Positions 37,970-46,996 of a stretch of 64,000 nt of DNA are shown one piece after another. This stretch comes from Pseudactinotalea sp. HY158 (GTDB lineage: Bacteria; Actinomycetota; Actinomycetes; Actinomycetales; Beutenbergiaceae), in the NCBI RefSeq assembly GCF_009660225.1, contig NZ_CP045920.1, forward strand, positions 1,984,001 through 2,048,000. Direction: 5' to 3'. A program made the position numbers and the translations under genes. The notes under the pieces are model-generated. The model ran no database searches. It was not told the DNA's origin and saw only the letters and a list, made by a program, of their open reading frames with translations. Within the stretch, counting starts at the first letter, position 1, and each line of letters starts with the position of its first letter.

Positions 37970-40738
37970 GTGGAGTACCCGGGCGACCTGGGCGCGGGAG
38001 GAGAGGTGGAGCTTGCGCAGCACGTTCGAGACGTGGAATCGGACCGTGGCCTCGGAGACGACGAGCAGGACCGCGATCTCCTGGTTGGACCGGCCCTGCG
38101 CCAGGTGGCCGGCGATCTCGTGCTCACGGCGGGTCAGGTCCGCGACGAGGCGGGAGCGCGCGATGCGGTCCCCGTCCGCGAGGGACTCGAGCGCCGCCCG
38201 CACCCGCGGCAGGTACGCGCCGGCCCCGAGGCGCTCGAGGATCGCCCGGGCGCTGTCCCACGCGCGCCGGGCCCCGCTCGCATCGCCCTGCCCGGCGAGC
38301 AGGCGCCCGTAGTCGATATACGTCAGCGCCGCCGGCAGCGGGTAGTCGCGGGTGGCGACCGCGTCCTCGTACATGGCGCGGGCCGCGCCGGCGTCGTGAT
38401 GCTCGGCCAGCCGGGCCCGCAGCCACGCGAGGGTGCCCCAGTATTCGAGCCACGTCCCCGCCGCACGGCACCGCTCCAGCTCGCCGATGAGCTCCGCCGC
38501 CGCCACGTGGTCGCCGAGGTCGAGGAGCGCGTGGGCCCGATACGTGAGGAACCCGTGCTGGGTGTTGACGATGCCGCCCACCCGGTCCGGGGAGGTCAGG
38601 GCGAGGATCTCGGCCGGGTCCCCGAGCGCCCGGGCCGCCTCGCACCCGGCGAGCACGGGCAGGTCGCGCCCGTAGCCCTCCCAGGCGATGTCGTCGATGA
38701 CGCGGGCCTGCGCGAGCAGATGCGCGGTCTCCTCCCCGCGGATCGCGGCCACGATCGCGGCCATCGCCGCCGCGACCGGGCGGGTCTCGACGTCGAGGAC
38801 GTCGTAGGACAGGTCGACGATCACCGCGAGCACGTCGGTGGCCGCGGCGAGGTCGCCCTGGCGGATCATGCAGTCGGCGAGGATGATGCGCACGGTTCCC
38901 GCGGCCCAGGCCTTGCTCACCCGGTTGGACAGGTCCGTGGCCTCCTCGGCGAGCGCCCGCGCCCGCCCGAGCCGGCCCAGCGCCACCTCGTTGCCGGCGA
39001 GGGCCACGGTCACGTCGACCCGCAGCGACCCCTCCGGCATCGCGCGCCGGGCCCGTTCGACCTCGGGCAGCCGGGAGGCGAGCGCGCGCAGGTCGCCGCC
39101 CAGCTGCAACTGCACGAGTTCGTAGGCGTCGAGCAGCACGAGGTATTCGCGGGGAGCGACCATCCACGCCAACCGCTCGTCGCTCAGGGCCTCGGGGGTC
39201 GCCGGCACGAGGGAGAAGAAGTGCCGGGCGGCGGCGATGAGGCCGGGCACCGGGGAGGGATCGGCGGTGCGCATGGTCATGATCACCAGGACGAAGGAGA
39301 GGAAGGCCTGGATGGTGAGCTCGTCGGGATCCTCGCTCGGCACGAGCATGGCCGCGGTCCGCTCGTGCGGGAATGGTTGGTCGGTGCGGTGCGCACCGAT
39401 CATGACGACGATGAACTCGCGCAGGAGGCTGCGCGGCAGGTCCTCGAGTTCCGGCAGCAGGTCGAGCACCTCGTAGCCGCTGTTGTTGCGGAGGTGGACG
39501 AGGGCCAGGTCGACGAGCAGGTCGTGGCGGACGGCGGCGTCCGTGGCCAGGTCGAGGGCCGCGCGCAGCACCCGGGAGGCGTTGGCGTAGCTCGCTCGGG
39601 CGACGGCCCGTCGCACATAGTCCGTGACCTGCCCGCGCAGCTGCGCGGTCCACTCCTCGGCTCCGCGCAGCGCGTGCATGACGGATCGGTAGCCATCCGT
39701 CACGTCCGCCAGCACCCGTGAGACCGCCCGGGAGCGCTCGTGGTCGACGGTCTGGGCGATGGCGTGGCCGATGAGGTCGTGGGCGGGGATGATCGTCGCA
39801 CCGAAGCCGGACTCGGAGAGCACCCCGGCTCCGATCGCCTCCTCCACGTGCACGCCCTCGCCCAGTCGCCGGGCCGCGCGCGCCAGGGTCGCCCGGGAGA
39901 TCTCGTGCCCGGCGAGGCAGACGAGCTCCGCCGTGGCGCGGGCCGGGGCGCTCATCCGCTCGTGCCGGTGCAGCAACGGGTTGTCCACGGCGCCCACCCG
40001 GCGGATCGGGATGTTCCAGGCGAGGTGCAGCTGGGAGATCTCCGCGCGCGTGAGCCGGCCGAAGATCGAGTCGATCGCCAGGAACGAGCCGCCCGTGCTC
40101 AACCGCAGCTGCTCGGCGTTGCGGGCGGCGATCCCCACGCCGAACTGCTCGACCGCCAGCGCCTGGATCTGCGGGGCGGTGAGCGGCTCCGCGCGATAGT
40201 GGAGGTCGTGGTGGCTGCCCGAGGTCAGTCCGTGCAGATAGTCGCCGAAGCCGCCGGGCTCGTGGGGCGTGCGGACCCCGATCGCGACGAGGACACGGCG
40301 GTTGACGCGGGGAAGGACGTAGCGCAGGACCCGCACGGACTCCGGGTCGACCCACTGGGCGTCGTCCACGACGATGACCCGGCCCGGCGCCCCGTGCGGT
40401 GCCAGGATCGCGCGCAGGCAGGCCTGCGCGACGGGCACGGTCTGGGTGGTGGCGTCGGGCACGAGGTCCCCGTCGGTGGGCAGCCCGCTCGCCAACAGCC
40501 GCCCGATGAACGCGTACGGTTCGGCCCGCTCGACCTCGTCGGCGGTGACATACGTGACCGGCCACCGGTCGGCCTCGAACGCCTGCCGCGCGAGCTCACG
40601 CAGGATCGTCGTCTTCCCCATCCCGGCGAGGCCGTCGACGAGCAGGGTGAGCCCGCCGCGGTCGTAGGCCCGGTCGAGGCAGGCCGAGATGTCGTGTCGC
40701 CGCTGCGTGGCGGGCGAAGTCGGTCGTCTATGCACCAC
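37949..40738 (-). CDS. Large ATP-binding LuxR-family regulator (LAL type)
   Basis: A 929-residue regulator. GTG start at 40738; the next codon is also GTG, and the ribosome site is weak. Walker A GLAGMGKTT is at 36-44 and a Walker B VIVVDDAQW near 120, forming a STAND/AAA-like NTPase. The middle, about 300-850, is helical and TPR-like. The C-terminal LuxR helix-turn-helix starts LTRREHEIAGHLAQGRSNQE and runs to the end. LAL proteins are typically activators that respond to sugars or other inducers; the target here is unknown. It is convergent with the adhesin and divergent from ligD, with only 75 bases between the starts. Confidence 0.9.
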   Translation of the reverse strand: MVHRRPTSPATQRRHDISACLDRAYDRGGLTLLVDGLAGMGKTTILRELARQAFEADRWPVTYVTADEVERAEPYAFIGRLLASGLPTDGDLVPDATTQTVPVAQACLRAILAPHGAPGRVIVVDDAQWVDPESVRVLRYVLPRVNRRVLVAIGVRTPHEPGGFGDYLHGLTSGSHHDLHYRAEPLTAPQIQALAVEQFGVGIAARNAEQLRLSTGGSFLAIDSIFGRLTRAEISQLHLAWNIPIRRVGAVDNPLLHRHERMSAPARATAELVCLAGHEISRATLARAARRLGEGVHVEEAIGAGVLSESGFGATIIPAHDLIGHAIAQTVDHERSRAVSRVLADVTDGYRSVMHALRGAEEWTAQLRGQVTDYVRRAVARASYANASRVLRAALDLATDAAVRHDLLVDLALVHLRNNSGYEVLDLLPELEDLPRSLLREFIVVMIGAHRTDQPFPHERTAAMLVPSEDPDELTIQAFLSFVLVIMTMRTADPSPVPGLIAAARHFFSLVPATPEALSDERLAWMVAPREYLVLLDAYELVQLQLGGDLRALASRLPEVERARRAMPEGSLRVDVTVALAGNEVALGRLGRARALAEEATDLSNRVSKAWAAGTVRIILADCMIRQGDLAAATDVLAVIVDLSYDVLDVETRPVAAAMAAIVAAIRGEETAHLLAQARVIDDIAWEGYGRDLPVLAGCEAARALGDPAEILALTSPDRVGGIVNTQHGFLTYRAHALLDLGDHVAAAELIGELERCRAAGTWLEYWGTLAWLRARLAEHHDAGAARAMYEDAVATRDYPLPAALTYIDYGRLLAGQGDASGARRAWDSARAILERLGAGAYLPRVRAALESLADGDRIARSRLVADLTRREHEIAGHLAQGRSNQEIAVLLVVSEATVRFHVSNVLRKLHLSSRAQVARVLHGPGDPA

Positions 40739-40813
40739 GGCGTGAGGTTATCAGCGCGGCCCCGTAGCCTCGGGAACCGGCGGAGGGGACACTGGTTCCA
40801 GAGGGAGGACCGC

Positions 40814-43342
40814 ATGCCCGCCGCCGCCACGACCGCCGTCGCGGGCCGGTCCCTGCGCCTGACGAACCTCGACAAGGTGCTATACCCCGCCACGGGCACC
40901 ACCAAGGGCGACGTGATCGACTACTACGTGGCGATCGCCCCGGCGCTCATCGGGCTCGCGGCCGGGCGACCGGTCACCCGGAAGCGCTGGGTCGAGGGCG
41001 TGGGCACGGCGGCCGAGCCCGCACCCGGGTTCTTCCGCAAGGATCTCGAGCCGGACGCCCCCGTGTGGGTGCCCCGGGTGACCTACCGTCACAAGGAGCG
41101 CACGAACACCTACCCGCTCGCGACCGAGGCGGCGGTGCTCGCCTGGTTCGGCCAGCTCGCCGCCCTCGAGCTGCACGTGCCGCAGTGGCGCGTCGATACG
41201 GGCGGCCGGCGCTCCAACCCCGACCGGCTCGTGCTCGACCTCGATCCCGGGCCCGGTGCCGGGCTCGCCGAATGCGCCGAGGTCGCGCGGCTGTGCCGGG
41301 AGGTCCTCGAGGGCATGGGCCTGACCGCCGTTCCGGTGACGTCCGGCTCGACGGGCATCCACCTGTACGCCGGGCTCGACGGCTCCACCACGTCCGAGCA
41401 GGCCTCGGCGGTCGCGAAGGAGCTCGCCCGGGCGATCGAGGCCGACCGTCCGGATCTGGCGGTCTCGACCATGCGCAAGGAGCTGCGCGGCGGCAAGGTG
41501 CTCATCGACTGGTCGCAGAACAACGCGGCGAAGACCACCATCTGCCCGTACTCCCTGCGGGGCCGGCCCCGGCCGACCGTCGCCGCGCCGCGCACGTGGG
41601 AGGAGATCGACGACCCGAGGCTCGCGCAGCTGCAGTACCGGCAGGTGCTCGAGCGGGTGGCCGCCGGCATCGACCCGATGTCGCCGTTCGGCCTGCGCTC
41701 GAGCGTGGACGACGACCGGCTCGCCACGTACCGTTCGATGCGCGATCCGGCCAGGACGCCCGAGCCGGTGCCGGCCGACCCGCCGCAGTTGCGCACCGGG
41801 GAGAAGATCTTCGTGATCCAGGAGCACCACGCGTCCCGGCCGCACTGGGATGTCCGGCTCGAACGCGACGGCGTGCTCGCCAGTTGGGCCGTGCCCAAGG
41901 GCCCGCCGCTGGAGACGCGCTCGAACCGGCTCGCGGTCCGCGTCGAGGACCACCCGCTGTCCTATGCCACGTTCTCGGGCACGATCCCCACGGGCGAGTA
42001 CGGCGCCGGCACCGTGCAGATCTGGGATTCGGGCACCTACACCGCAGAGAAGTGGCGCGAGGGCGAGGAGGTGATCGTCGTACTCCACCCCGCCGCCTCC
42101 GACTCCCCCGGCTCGCCCGACTCGCCCGGCTCCTCCGACGGCACCGGCGGCCTCGGCGGTCTCGATCGCCGGTACGCCCTCATCCACACCGGCGGAAAGC
42201 CCGAGGACGAGCAGAACTGGCTGTTGCACCTGATGAAGGAGCAGCCCGAGCGAACGCGTGCGGGCGGTGATGACGGCGCGGCGCAACGGCTGATGCGCGA
42301 GGCGGGGACGGCGTCGTCCGTAGGCTCGCCGCAGGCGGATACGACGGGCAGCGCGCACCCGCTCACCCGGTCGACGCTCCCCGCCCCCATGCTCGCCACC
42401 GCCGGCTCGGCCGCGGACCTCGACCGGGAGGCCGGGTGGAGGATGGAGATGAAGTGGGACGGCGTGCGCGCGATCGCGTTCACGAGCGCCTCGGGCGAGG
42501 TGACGCTCCTCTCCCGCAACGGCACCGACCTCACCCCTGCGTATCCCGAACTCGCCGAGCTGGCCGACCTCGCCCCGCCTCGCTCGGTGCTCGACGGCGA
42601 GATCGTCGCGCTGAACGGCCACGGCGCCCCGGACTTCGGGGTGCTGCAGCGGCGGATGAACCTGTCGACGCCGGCGAGGGTCGAGGCGGAACGCGAGCGG
42701 ACTCCGGTGCACTTCATGGTGTTCGACGCCCTGCAGCTGCGGGCCGCCGACGGTGAGCCCCGGCGGCTGCTGCGCGCGCCCTACGCGGAGCGCCGCGCCG
42801 AGCTCGAGGCGCAGGTGGGCGAGGGCGAGTTCGTGCACGTGCCGCCGGTGCACGGCGACGATCTCGAGGCGGCGATGCGCACGTCGCGCGGACTCCGGCT
42901 CGAGGGGGTGCTCGCCAAGCGCGACGACTCGCACTACACCTCGGGGCGGCGCACGCGGGACTGGATCAAGATCAAGCACGAGCGCCATCAGGAGGTCGTG
43001 GTGATCGGCTGGCGGCCGCGGGCGGAGAACGCCGTGGAGCTCGCCTCGCTCCTGCTCGCCGTGCCCGAGGACGGCCGGCTGCGCTACGCCGGCCGGGTCG
43101 GCACGGGGCTGCGCCAGGCGGATCGCGCCGACATCCCGCGAGCGTTGCACTCGCTCGAGCGCAAGACACCGCCGGCGGGCGACATCCCGGCCGCGATCGC
43201 CCGCGATGCGCGGTGGGTGCGGCCGACCCGGGTGGGCGAGGTGCGCCATGCGGGCCCGACCCGTGCCGGCGTGCTGCGGCAGCCGGTCTGGCGCGGGTGG
43301 CGGCCGGAGGTGTCCGCCGAGGAGGTGCGGTGGGAGGCCTGA
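40814..43342 (+). CDS. ligD: Multifunctional ATP-dependent DNA ligase LigD (Pol-PE-Lig)
   Basis: Non-homologous end-joining enzyme of 842 residues that fills, trims and seals double-strand breaks with the Ku protein. The ATG at 40814 has GGAGG 6 bases upstream. The order is primase-type polymerase with the metal motif DLD at 142-144, 3'-phosphoesterase with HHASRPHWDVRLE from 338, and ligase with the adenylated lysine Lys547 in MKWDGVR. This is the mycobacterial order. Two Ser/Gly/Asp-rich linkers separate PE from Lig. No Ku gene is in the window, so the partner must be elsewhere. Confidence 0.96.
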   Translation: MPAAATTAVAGRSLRLTNLDKVLYPATGTTKGDVIDYYVAIAPALIGLAAGRPVTRKRWVEGVGTAAEPAPGFFRKDLEPDAPVWVPRVTYRHKERTNTYPLATEAAVLAWFGQLAALELHVPQWRVDTGGRRSNPDRLVLDLDPGPGAGLAECAEVARLCREVLEGMGLTAVPVTSGSTGIHLYAGLDGSTTSEQASAVAKELARAIEADRPDLAVSTMRKELRGGKVLIDWSQNNAAKTTICPYSLRGRPRPTVAAPRTWEEIDDPRLAQLQYRQVLERVAAGIDPMSPFGLRSSVDDDRLATYRSMRDPARTPEPVPADPPQLRTGEKIFVIQEHHASRPHWDVRLERDGVLASWAVPKGPPLETRSNRLAVRVEDHPLSYATFSGTIPTGEYGAGTVQIWDSGTYTAEKWREGEEVIVVLHPAASDSPGSPDSPGSSDGTGGLGGLDRRYALIHTGGKPEDEQNWLLHLMKEQPERTRAGGDDGAAQRLMREAGTASSVGSPQADTTGSAHPLTRSTLPAPMLATAGSAADLDREAGWRMEMKWDGVRAIAFTSASGEVTLLSRNGTDLTPAYPELAELADLAPPRSVLDGEIVALNGHGAPDFGVLQRRMNLSTPARVEAERERTPVHFMVFDALQLRAADGEPRRLLRAPYAERRAELEAQVGEGEFVHVPPVHGDDLEAAMRTSRGLRLEGVLAKRDDSHYTSGRRTRDWIKIKHERHQEVVVIGWRPRAENAVELASLLLAVPEDGRLRYAGRVGTGLRQADRADIPRALHSLERKTPPAGDIPAAIARDARWVRPTRVGEVRHAGPTRAGVLRQPVWRGWRPEVSAEEVRWEA

Positions 43343-43355
43343 GCCGGCTCGGTCG

Positions 43356-43883
43356 TCAATCCGATTCCGGCGGATACCACAGCCGCGTGCCCTCGCGGCG
43401 GGCGAACGGGGTGAGCTCGTGCGGGCGGGCCGAGTTCGGGCCGATGACGTCGGTCACGGCGATTCCGCGCACGAGCAGGGCGTCGGCGATCATCCGGCGG
43501 TGGCAGCGCCACGGCACCGCCTCGGAGCACATGACCGCGACCGGTTCGCGCTGCGCCGCCTGCGCGAGCCGGTCCGCGGCCGCATGGAACTCATCGGTCT
43601 GCATGTGGTCGGCGTAGGCGCGAAAACTCGCGTTCTCCCAGCCGCCGTTGATGCTCGGCGTGCCCGCGGGGGTACGCCGGCGGCCGGTGAGCGCGCCCTG
43701 GTGCCTGTAGACGACGCCGCTCGCCTCGAGCGCGGCGCGCAGGTTCTCCTGGTCGAACCAGGGGTAGCGGCGGGAGCCGGGGAGGCGGCGCACGTCCACG
43801 AGGCGGGTGATGCCGTGCTCGCCCAGCAGCGCGAGGAACTCCTCGGCCGTGCGGTTCGAGTGCCCGATCGTGGCGGCGGTCAT
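43356..43883 (-). CDS. DUF488 family protein
   Basis: A 175-residue cytoplasmic protein of the DUF488 family, function unknown. The ATG at 43883 begins MTAATIGHSNRTAEEFLALL, the usual family start; the ribosome site is weak. Conserved landmarks are LVDVRRLPGSRRYPWFDQ, GVVYRHQGALTGRRR and VAVMCSEAVPWRCHRRMIAD with its Cys/His pairs. It follows the ROK regulator after 23 bases on the same strand and ends 13 bases from the convergent ligD. DUF488 genes are often single; co-transcription with ROK is possible but its meaning is unclear. Confidence 0.88.
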   Translation of the reverse strand: MTAATIGHSNRTAEEFLALLGEHGITRLVDVRRLPGSRRYPWFDQENLRAALEASGVVYRHQGALTGRRRTPAGTPSINGGWENASFRAYADHMQTDEFHAAADRLAQAAQREPVAVMCSEAVPWRCHRRMIADALLVRGIAVTDVIGPNSARPHELTPFARREGTRLWYPPESD

Positions 43884-43906
43884 CCCGTCCACGGTAGCGC
43901 GGGTCG

Positions 43907-45094
43907 TCAGGCGACCGGGCCGATGCGCTCGAGCACCTCCTGGCGCAGCTTCGAGCGGGCCAGGTGCGCGGCACCGGTGAGCACGGGGCGGTCGGTCAGT
44001 GCGCCGAGCACGACCGGAACCGGGCGCATGGCCTGGTCCGCGACCGCGCCGGCGACCCGGTCGGCGAGCACCTGGCCGCCGGCCGCCGCATAGCTCCCGG
44101 ACAGCACGACCACCTCCGGGTCGAGCACGGCGATGAGGGCGGAGATGCCGGTGGCGTAGCGGCGCGCGAGTTCGGTGAGGAACTCCTCGCCATGGGTGCC
44201 CGGGGCGGCGGCGGCCGCGGCGATCATGCCCGCCGGGTCCCCGGCGAGGCCGCACGCTCGGCCCAGTTCGGTCAGGGCGGCCCCGCCGGCCACGACCTGG
44301 AATCCGCCGCGGGGCTCCCGGGGGCTCGTGTGCGGTCCGCCCGACACCGGCAGGTAGGCCAGTTCCCCCGCGCTGCCCGTGGCGCCGCGGTGGATGTGCC
44401 CCCCGAGGACCGCCGCGGCCCCCACCCCGGCCTCGGCCCAGAACAACACCGACGTGGCGGCGTCGGCGGCGGCGCCCGTGCTGCTCTCGGCGAGGGCCAC
44501 GAGCTTGACGTCGTTCTCGATCGTCACGCGGGCGGGCACGGCCGCGCTGATGCGTTCCCGCAGGCCCGGTTGTTCGAGCCCACCGACGAGCTCGCTCAGG
44601 TGGTCGCCGTGCCGCACGAGGTCGGCGACCTCGTCGTAGGCACCGGAGACCCCGACCGCCATCGAATAGGTCGTCTGCGGCGAGATCGGCACCTCGGCCG
44701 TGAGCGTCGTGAAGATCTCGACGAGCACCTCGCCGGCCATCCGGCCCCCGGGGATGCTCGTGAGGTTCCCGAGCACGGAGCCGTCCCGGCCGTGGATGCT
44801 CGCGCGCACGATCTCGTTGGCCACGTCGACGGCGATCGCGTAGCCGGTCGTGGGGTCGAGCTCGAAGAGCTGGGCGGCCGGGCCGGGGCCGCCGGTGCGC
44901 GACCCGCCGGTGGTCACGAGGCCGAGGTCGGTGAGCCGCTGCAGGCTCTGGGCGGCGGTCGGCTTGGACAGCCCGCTCGCGGCCCCCAGCTCGGCCTTCG
45001 ACAGCGTGCCGTGATCGAACAGCAGCCCGGCGGTCGTGCGATCGTTGAGCGACCGCAGCAGGCTCGGTGTACCGGCGATGCGCCCGTTGTCCAT
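43907..45094 (-). CDS. ROK-family transcriptional repressor (NagC/XylR type)
   Basis: A 395-residue regulator. GGAGGGG lies 8 bases before the ATG at 45094. Residues about 15-75 form a winged helix (LSKAELGAASGLSKPTAAQS). The rest is the ROK sugar-kinase-like domain, but its N-terminal ATP loop is degenerate (AIAVDVANEIV instead of DIGGTK), so it is a sugar sensor, not a kinase. It lies directly downstream of the DUF916/GH18-WxL cluster on the same strand. An AGGAAA-C-TTTCCT palindrome in front of the first GH18 gene resembles ROK operators, making that cluster its likely target; effector probably a chitin or N-acetylglucosamine derivative (inference). Confidence 0.88.
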   Translation of the reverse strand: MDNGRIAGTPSLLRSLNDRTTAGLLFDHGTLSKAELGAASGLSKPTAAQSLQRLTDLGLVTTGGSRTGGPGPAAQLFELDPTTGYAIAVDVANEIVRASIHGRDGSVLGNLTSIPGGRMAGEVLVEIFTTLTAEVPISPQTTYSMAVGVSGAYDEVADLVRHGDHLSELVGGLEQPGLRERISAAVPARVTIENDVKLVALAESSTGAAADAATSVLFWAEAGVGAAAVLGGHIHRGATGSAGELAYLPVSGGPHTSPREPRGGFQVVAGGAALTELGRACGLAGDPAGMIAAAAAAPGTHGEEFLTELARRYATGISALIAVLDPEVVVLSGSYAAAGGQVLADRVAGAVADQAMRPVPVVLGALTDRPVLTGAAHLARSKLRQEVLERIGPVA

Positions 45095-45208
45095 GATGTG
45101 CTCCCCTCCGCTCGGACCGTGCCGGGACTGGTCGCGGTGCCGCCACGACCTCGATCGTTCCGGCCCGTTCGTGCAGGCTATGGCACCATTGTCTCGCTCA
45201 CTCGCAGG

Positions 45209-46342
45209 TCACGGCACCAGCGAGTCCGCGCCGGGTGCCGCGCCGGGCGATGCTCCCTCCGGGCTCGCGGCGGCCGCCGCCGCGACGGCTCGGTCGGCCC
45301 GGTCGGCCCGGGCGCGCTCGGCCCGCAGGGCTCGCACGAGCCGGCGCCGGCGCCACCACCAGGTCGCCACCACGAGGGCGAGGATGCCCACCGCCGCCCA
45401 CGGGACCGCCCAGATGGTCGCGGTGGCGCGTTCGTGCGGGACGGTCACGGGCACGGTGCCGGGCAGGTTGAGGCCGTCGACGTCGGCCACGGCGCTCAGG
45501 CGCCCCGGCGGGAACGTCGGTTCGAGGGTGAGGGATCCGGTCACGGATCCCCCCGGGAGCAGATCGGCGATCTCGATCGGCTCGGATCCGCCGACCCGCA
45601 GCCCGAAGGGGCCCTGGAGCGTGATCGTGGCCGAGCCGGCGAGGCGGACGTTGCCGGTATTCGTGATCTCGTAGTCGACCGTGGCGGGGCCGCGCCGGAA
45701 GGGCCACAACGCCCCGCCGTAGCGGACCGACAGGTCGGTCACGGACAGCTGCGGCGTCAGGTCGCCGTTGACCCGGATGTAGACGCGGGTTCCCACGCGC
45801 TGGTCCACGGTGACGTTCGTGGCGTCGTTCGCGGCGCCGGAGGTGCGGGCGGCGAGGATCCCGGCCGCGTGGTCGCCGGGCATCGCGTTCGCGGGGATGT
45901 CGATCGTGATGGGCACGGTGGCCGCCTCCCCGGGCGCGAGCTCGACCTCGTCGACCGCGGGGGTGATCCAGGCTCCCAGCGCCACCGGCTCCTCCGCCGC
46001 GGGTAGCACGGTGAAGGTGCCGTCGCGGGTCGCCAGGGCATCGGTGGCATAGAGGTCGAGGGTGAGCGGCTCCTCCCCCAGGTTCGACACGAGCACCTCC
46101 TCGGTCACCGTCATGCCGGGCTCGACGGTGTAGTCGATCGTCGTGCGCGGTTCCCCCGAGAGGGACTCGCCCGGGCCGATCGACCACTGCACCCGGTCGC
46201 CCTCCTCGTCGGCGGCCGTGGCCGGTGCGGGCACCGCCACGACGGCGGCGATCACGGCAGCGACCGCAAGCAGGCCGAGGCGAGCAGCGGCGCGGGCGCG
46301 TTGTCGAAGCAGGGCCGGGAATCGGGGGTGTGCTGATGCCAC
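45209..46342 (-). CDS. DUF916 WxL-interacting surface protein
   Basis: A 377-residue membrane-anchored extracellular protein. The GTG at 46342 has GGAAGG 8 bases upstream; the longer frame only copies the antisense of the WxL domain. A signal peptide (cut near residue 43), a DUF916 beta-sandwich (about 48-165, with SIGPGESLSGEPRTTIDYTV and MPGDHAAGILA), a second sandwich resembling the host-binding domain (about 185-300), a transmembrane helix at 310-330 and an Arg/Ala-rich cytoplasmic tail follow in order. In Firmicutes such proteins accompany WxL proteins and bind them at the wall. Here it directly follows two WxL-bearing GH18 genes, matching that pairing. Confidence 0.85.
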   Translation of the reverse strand: MASAHPRFPALLRQRARAAARLGLLAVAAVIAAVVAVPAPATAADEEGDRVQWSIGPGESLSGEPRTTIDYTVEPGMTVTEEVLVSNLGEEPLTLDLYATDALATRDGTFTVLPAAEEPVALGAWITPAVDEVELAPGEAATVPITIDIPANAMPGDHAAGILAARTSGAANDATNVTVDQRVGTRVYIRVNGDLTPQLSVTDLSVRYGGALWPFRRGPATVDYEITNTGNVRLAGSATITLQGPFGLRVGGSEPIEIADLLPGGSVTGSLTLEPTFPPGRLSAVADVDGLNLPGTVPVTVPHERATATIWAVPWAAVGILALVVATWWWRRRRLVRALRAERARADRADRAVAAAAAASPEGASPGAAPGADSLVP

Positions 46343-46412
46343 GGTGGTGTCCTTCCGGGAACGTGCCGCCTGCGCGGCCCCAGGGCATGGTGCCACGGGA
46401 GCGCCGTTCGGG

Positions 46413-46451
46413 GATGTCAGGAGCGCCGAGGGGTGCGGCGCTCCTGACATC
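46413..46451 (-). terminator. Hairpin between the downstream GH18-WxL gene and the DUF916 gene
   Basis: Perfect 15-base arms GATGTCAGGAGCGCC (46413-46427) and its complement (46437-46451) around a 9-base loop, 31 bases past the GH18 stop. It separates the GH18 gene from the DUF916 gene, so read-through would be needed for one transcript. Confidence 0.72.
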
Positions 46452-46462
46452 GGTCCAGCAGG

Positions 46463-46996
46463 CGAGGCCTGGTGGCGTCGTTCTAGATGAGGGTGAGGGT
46501 GAGCGCCCCGGTGTAGGTGCCCGGGGTCGTGTTCGAGGGCACCCCGAGGTCGAGGTCGGCCGAGCAGTCGAAGCTGCCGCCCGATCCGGCACCGGTCGCC
46601 GAGCACAGCGTGCTCGCCTCGTCGAGTCCGGAGCCCGGGGCCTGGTCCTCGCCCGCGCTCACCGCGACGTCGTCTCCGGCGAGGTCGCCGCCTGCGGCCA
46701 CCGAGGCGGCCGGACGCCACCCGAGGTTGGCCGCATCGAGCACGTGGTCACCCGCGGGTGCGCGCAGGTCGCTCGCCTGACCGGTGAGGGACCAGCCCGC
46801 ACCGGTGCCGCGGGCATCGACCACCGTGACCTGACCCAGCGCCCCGGAGACGACCTGGTCGGTGCCGTCGAGGGTGACGTCGGGCAGCACGACCGGGGCC
46901 AGATCGGCCTCGAGGCTGAGCGGGCCCGCCTTGACCGTCGTGGTCACGGTCGTCTGCGCCTCGTTGTCACCGTGGGTGAACGGGGCGAAGATCCGC
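46463..46996 (-). repeat. Near-identical duplication, copy B (WxL domain and 3' flank)
   Basis: This segment matches 48106-48639 at a constant offset of 1,643 bases with only a few substitutions. It begins 20 bases downstream of the stop codon and covers the whole C-terminal WxL domain. The two proteins differ by a single residue (Ala or Val near position 509) over their last 171 residues. Confidence 0.9.

Noticed and set aside
46343-46720. Extension of the DUF916 gene into the GH18-WxL gene
   Set aside because: The extension is antisense-frame noise over the WxL domain; the same noise appears at the other duplicate, and a good ribosome site marks the GTG at 46342.
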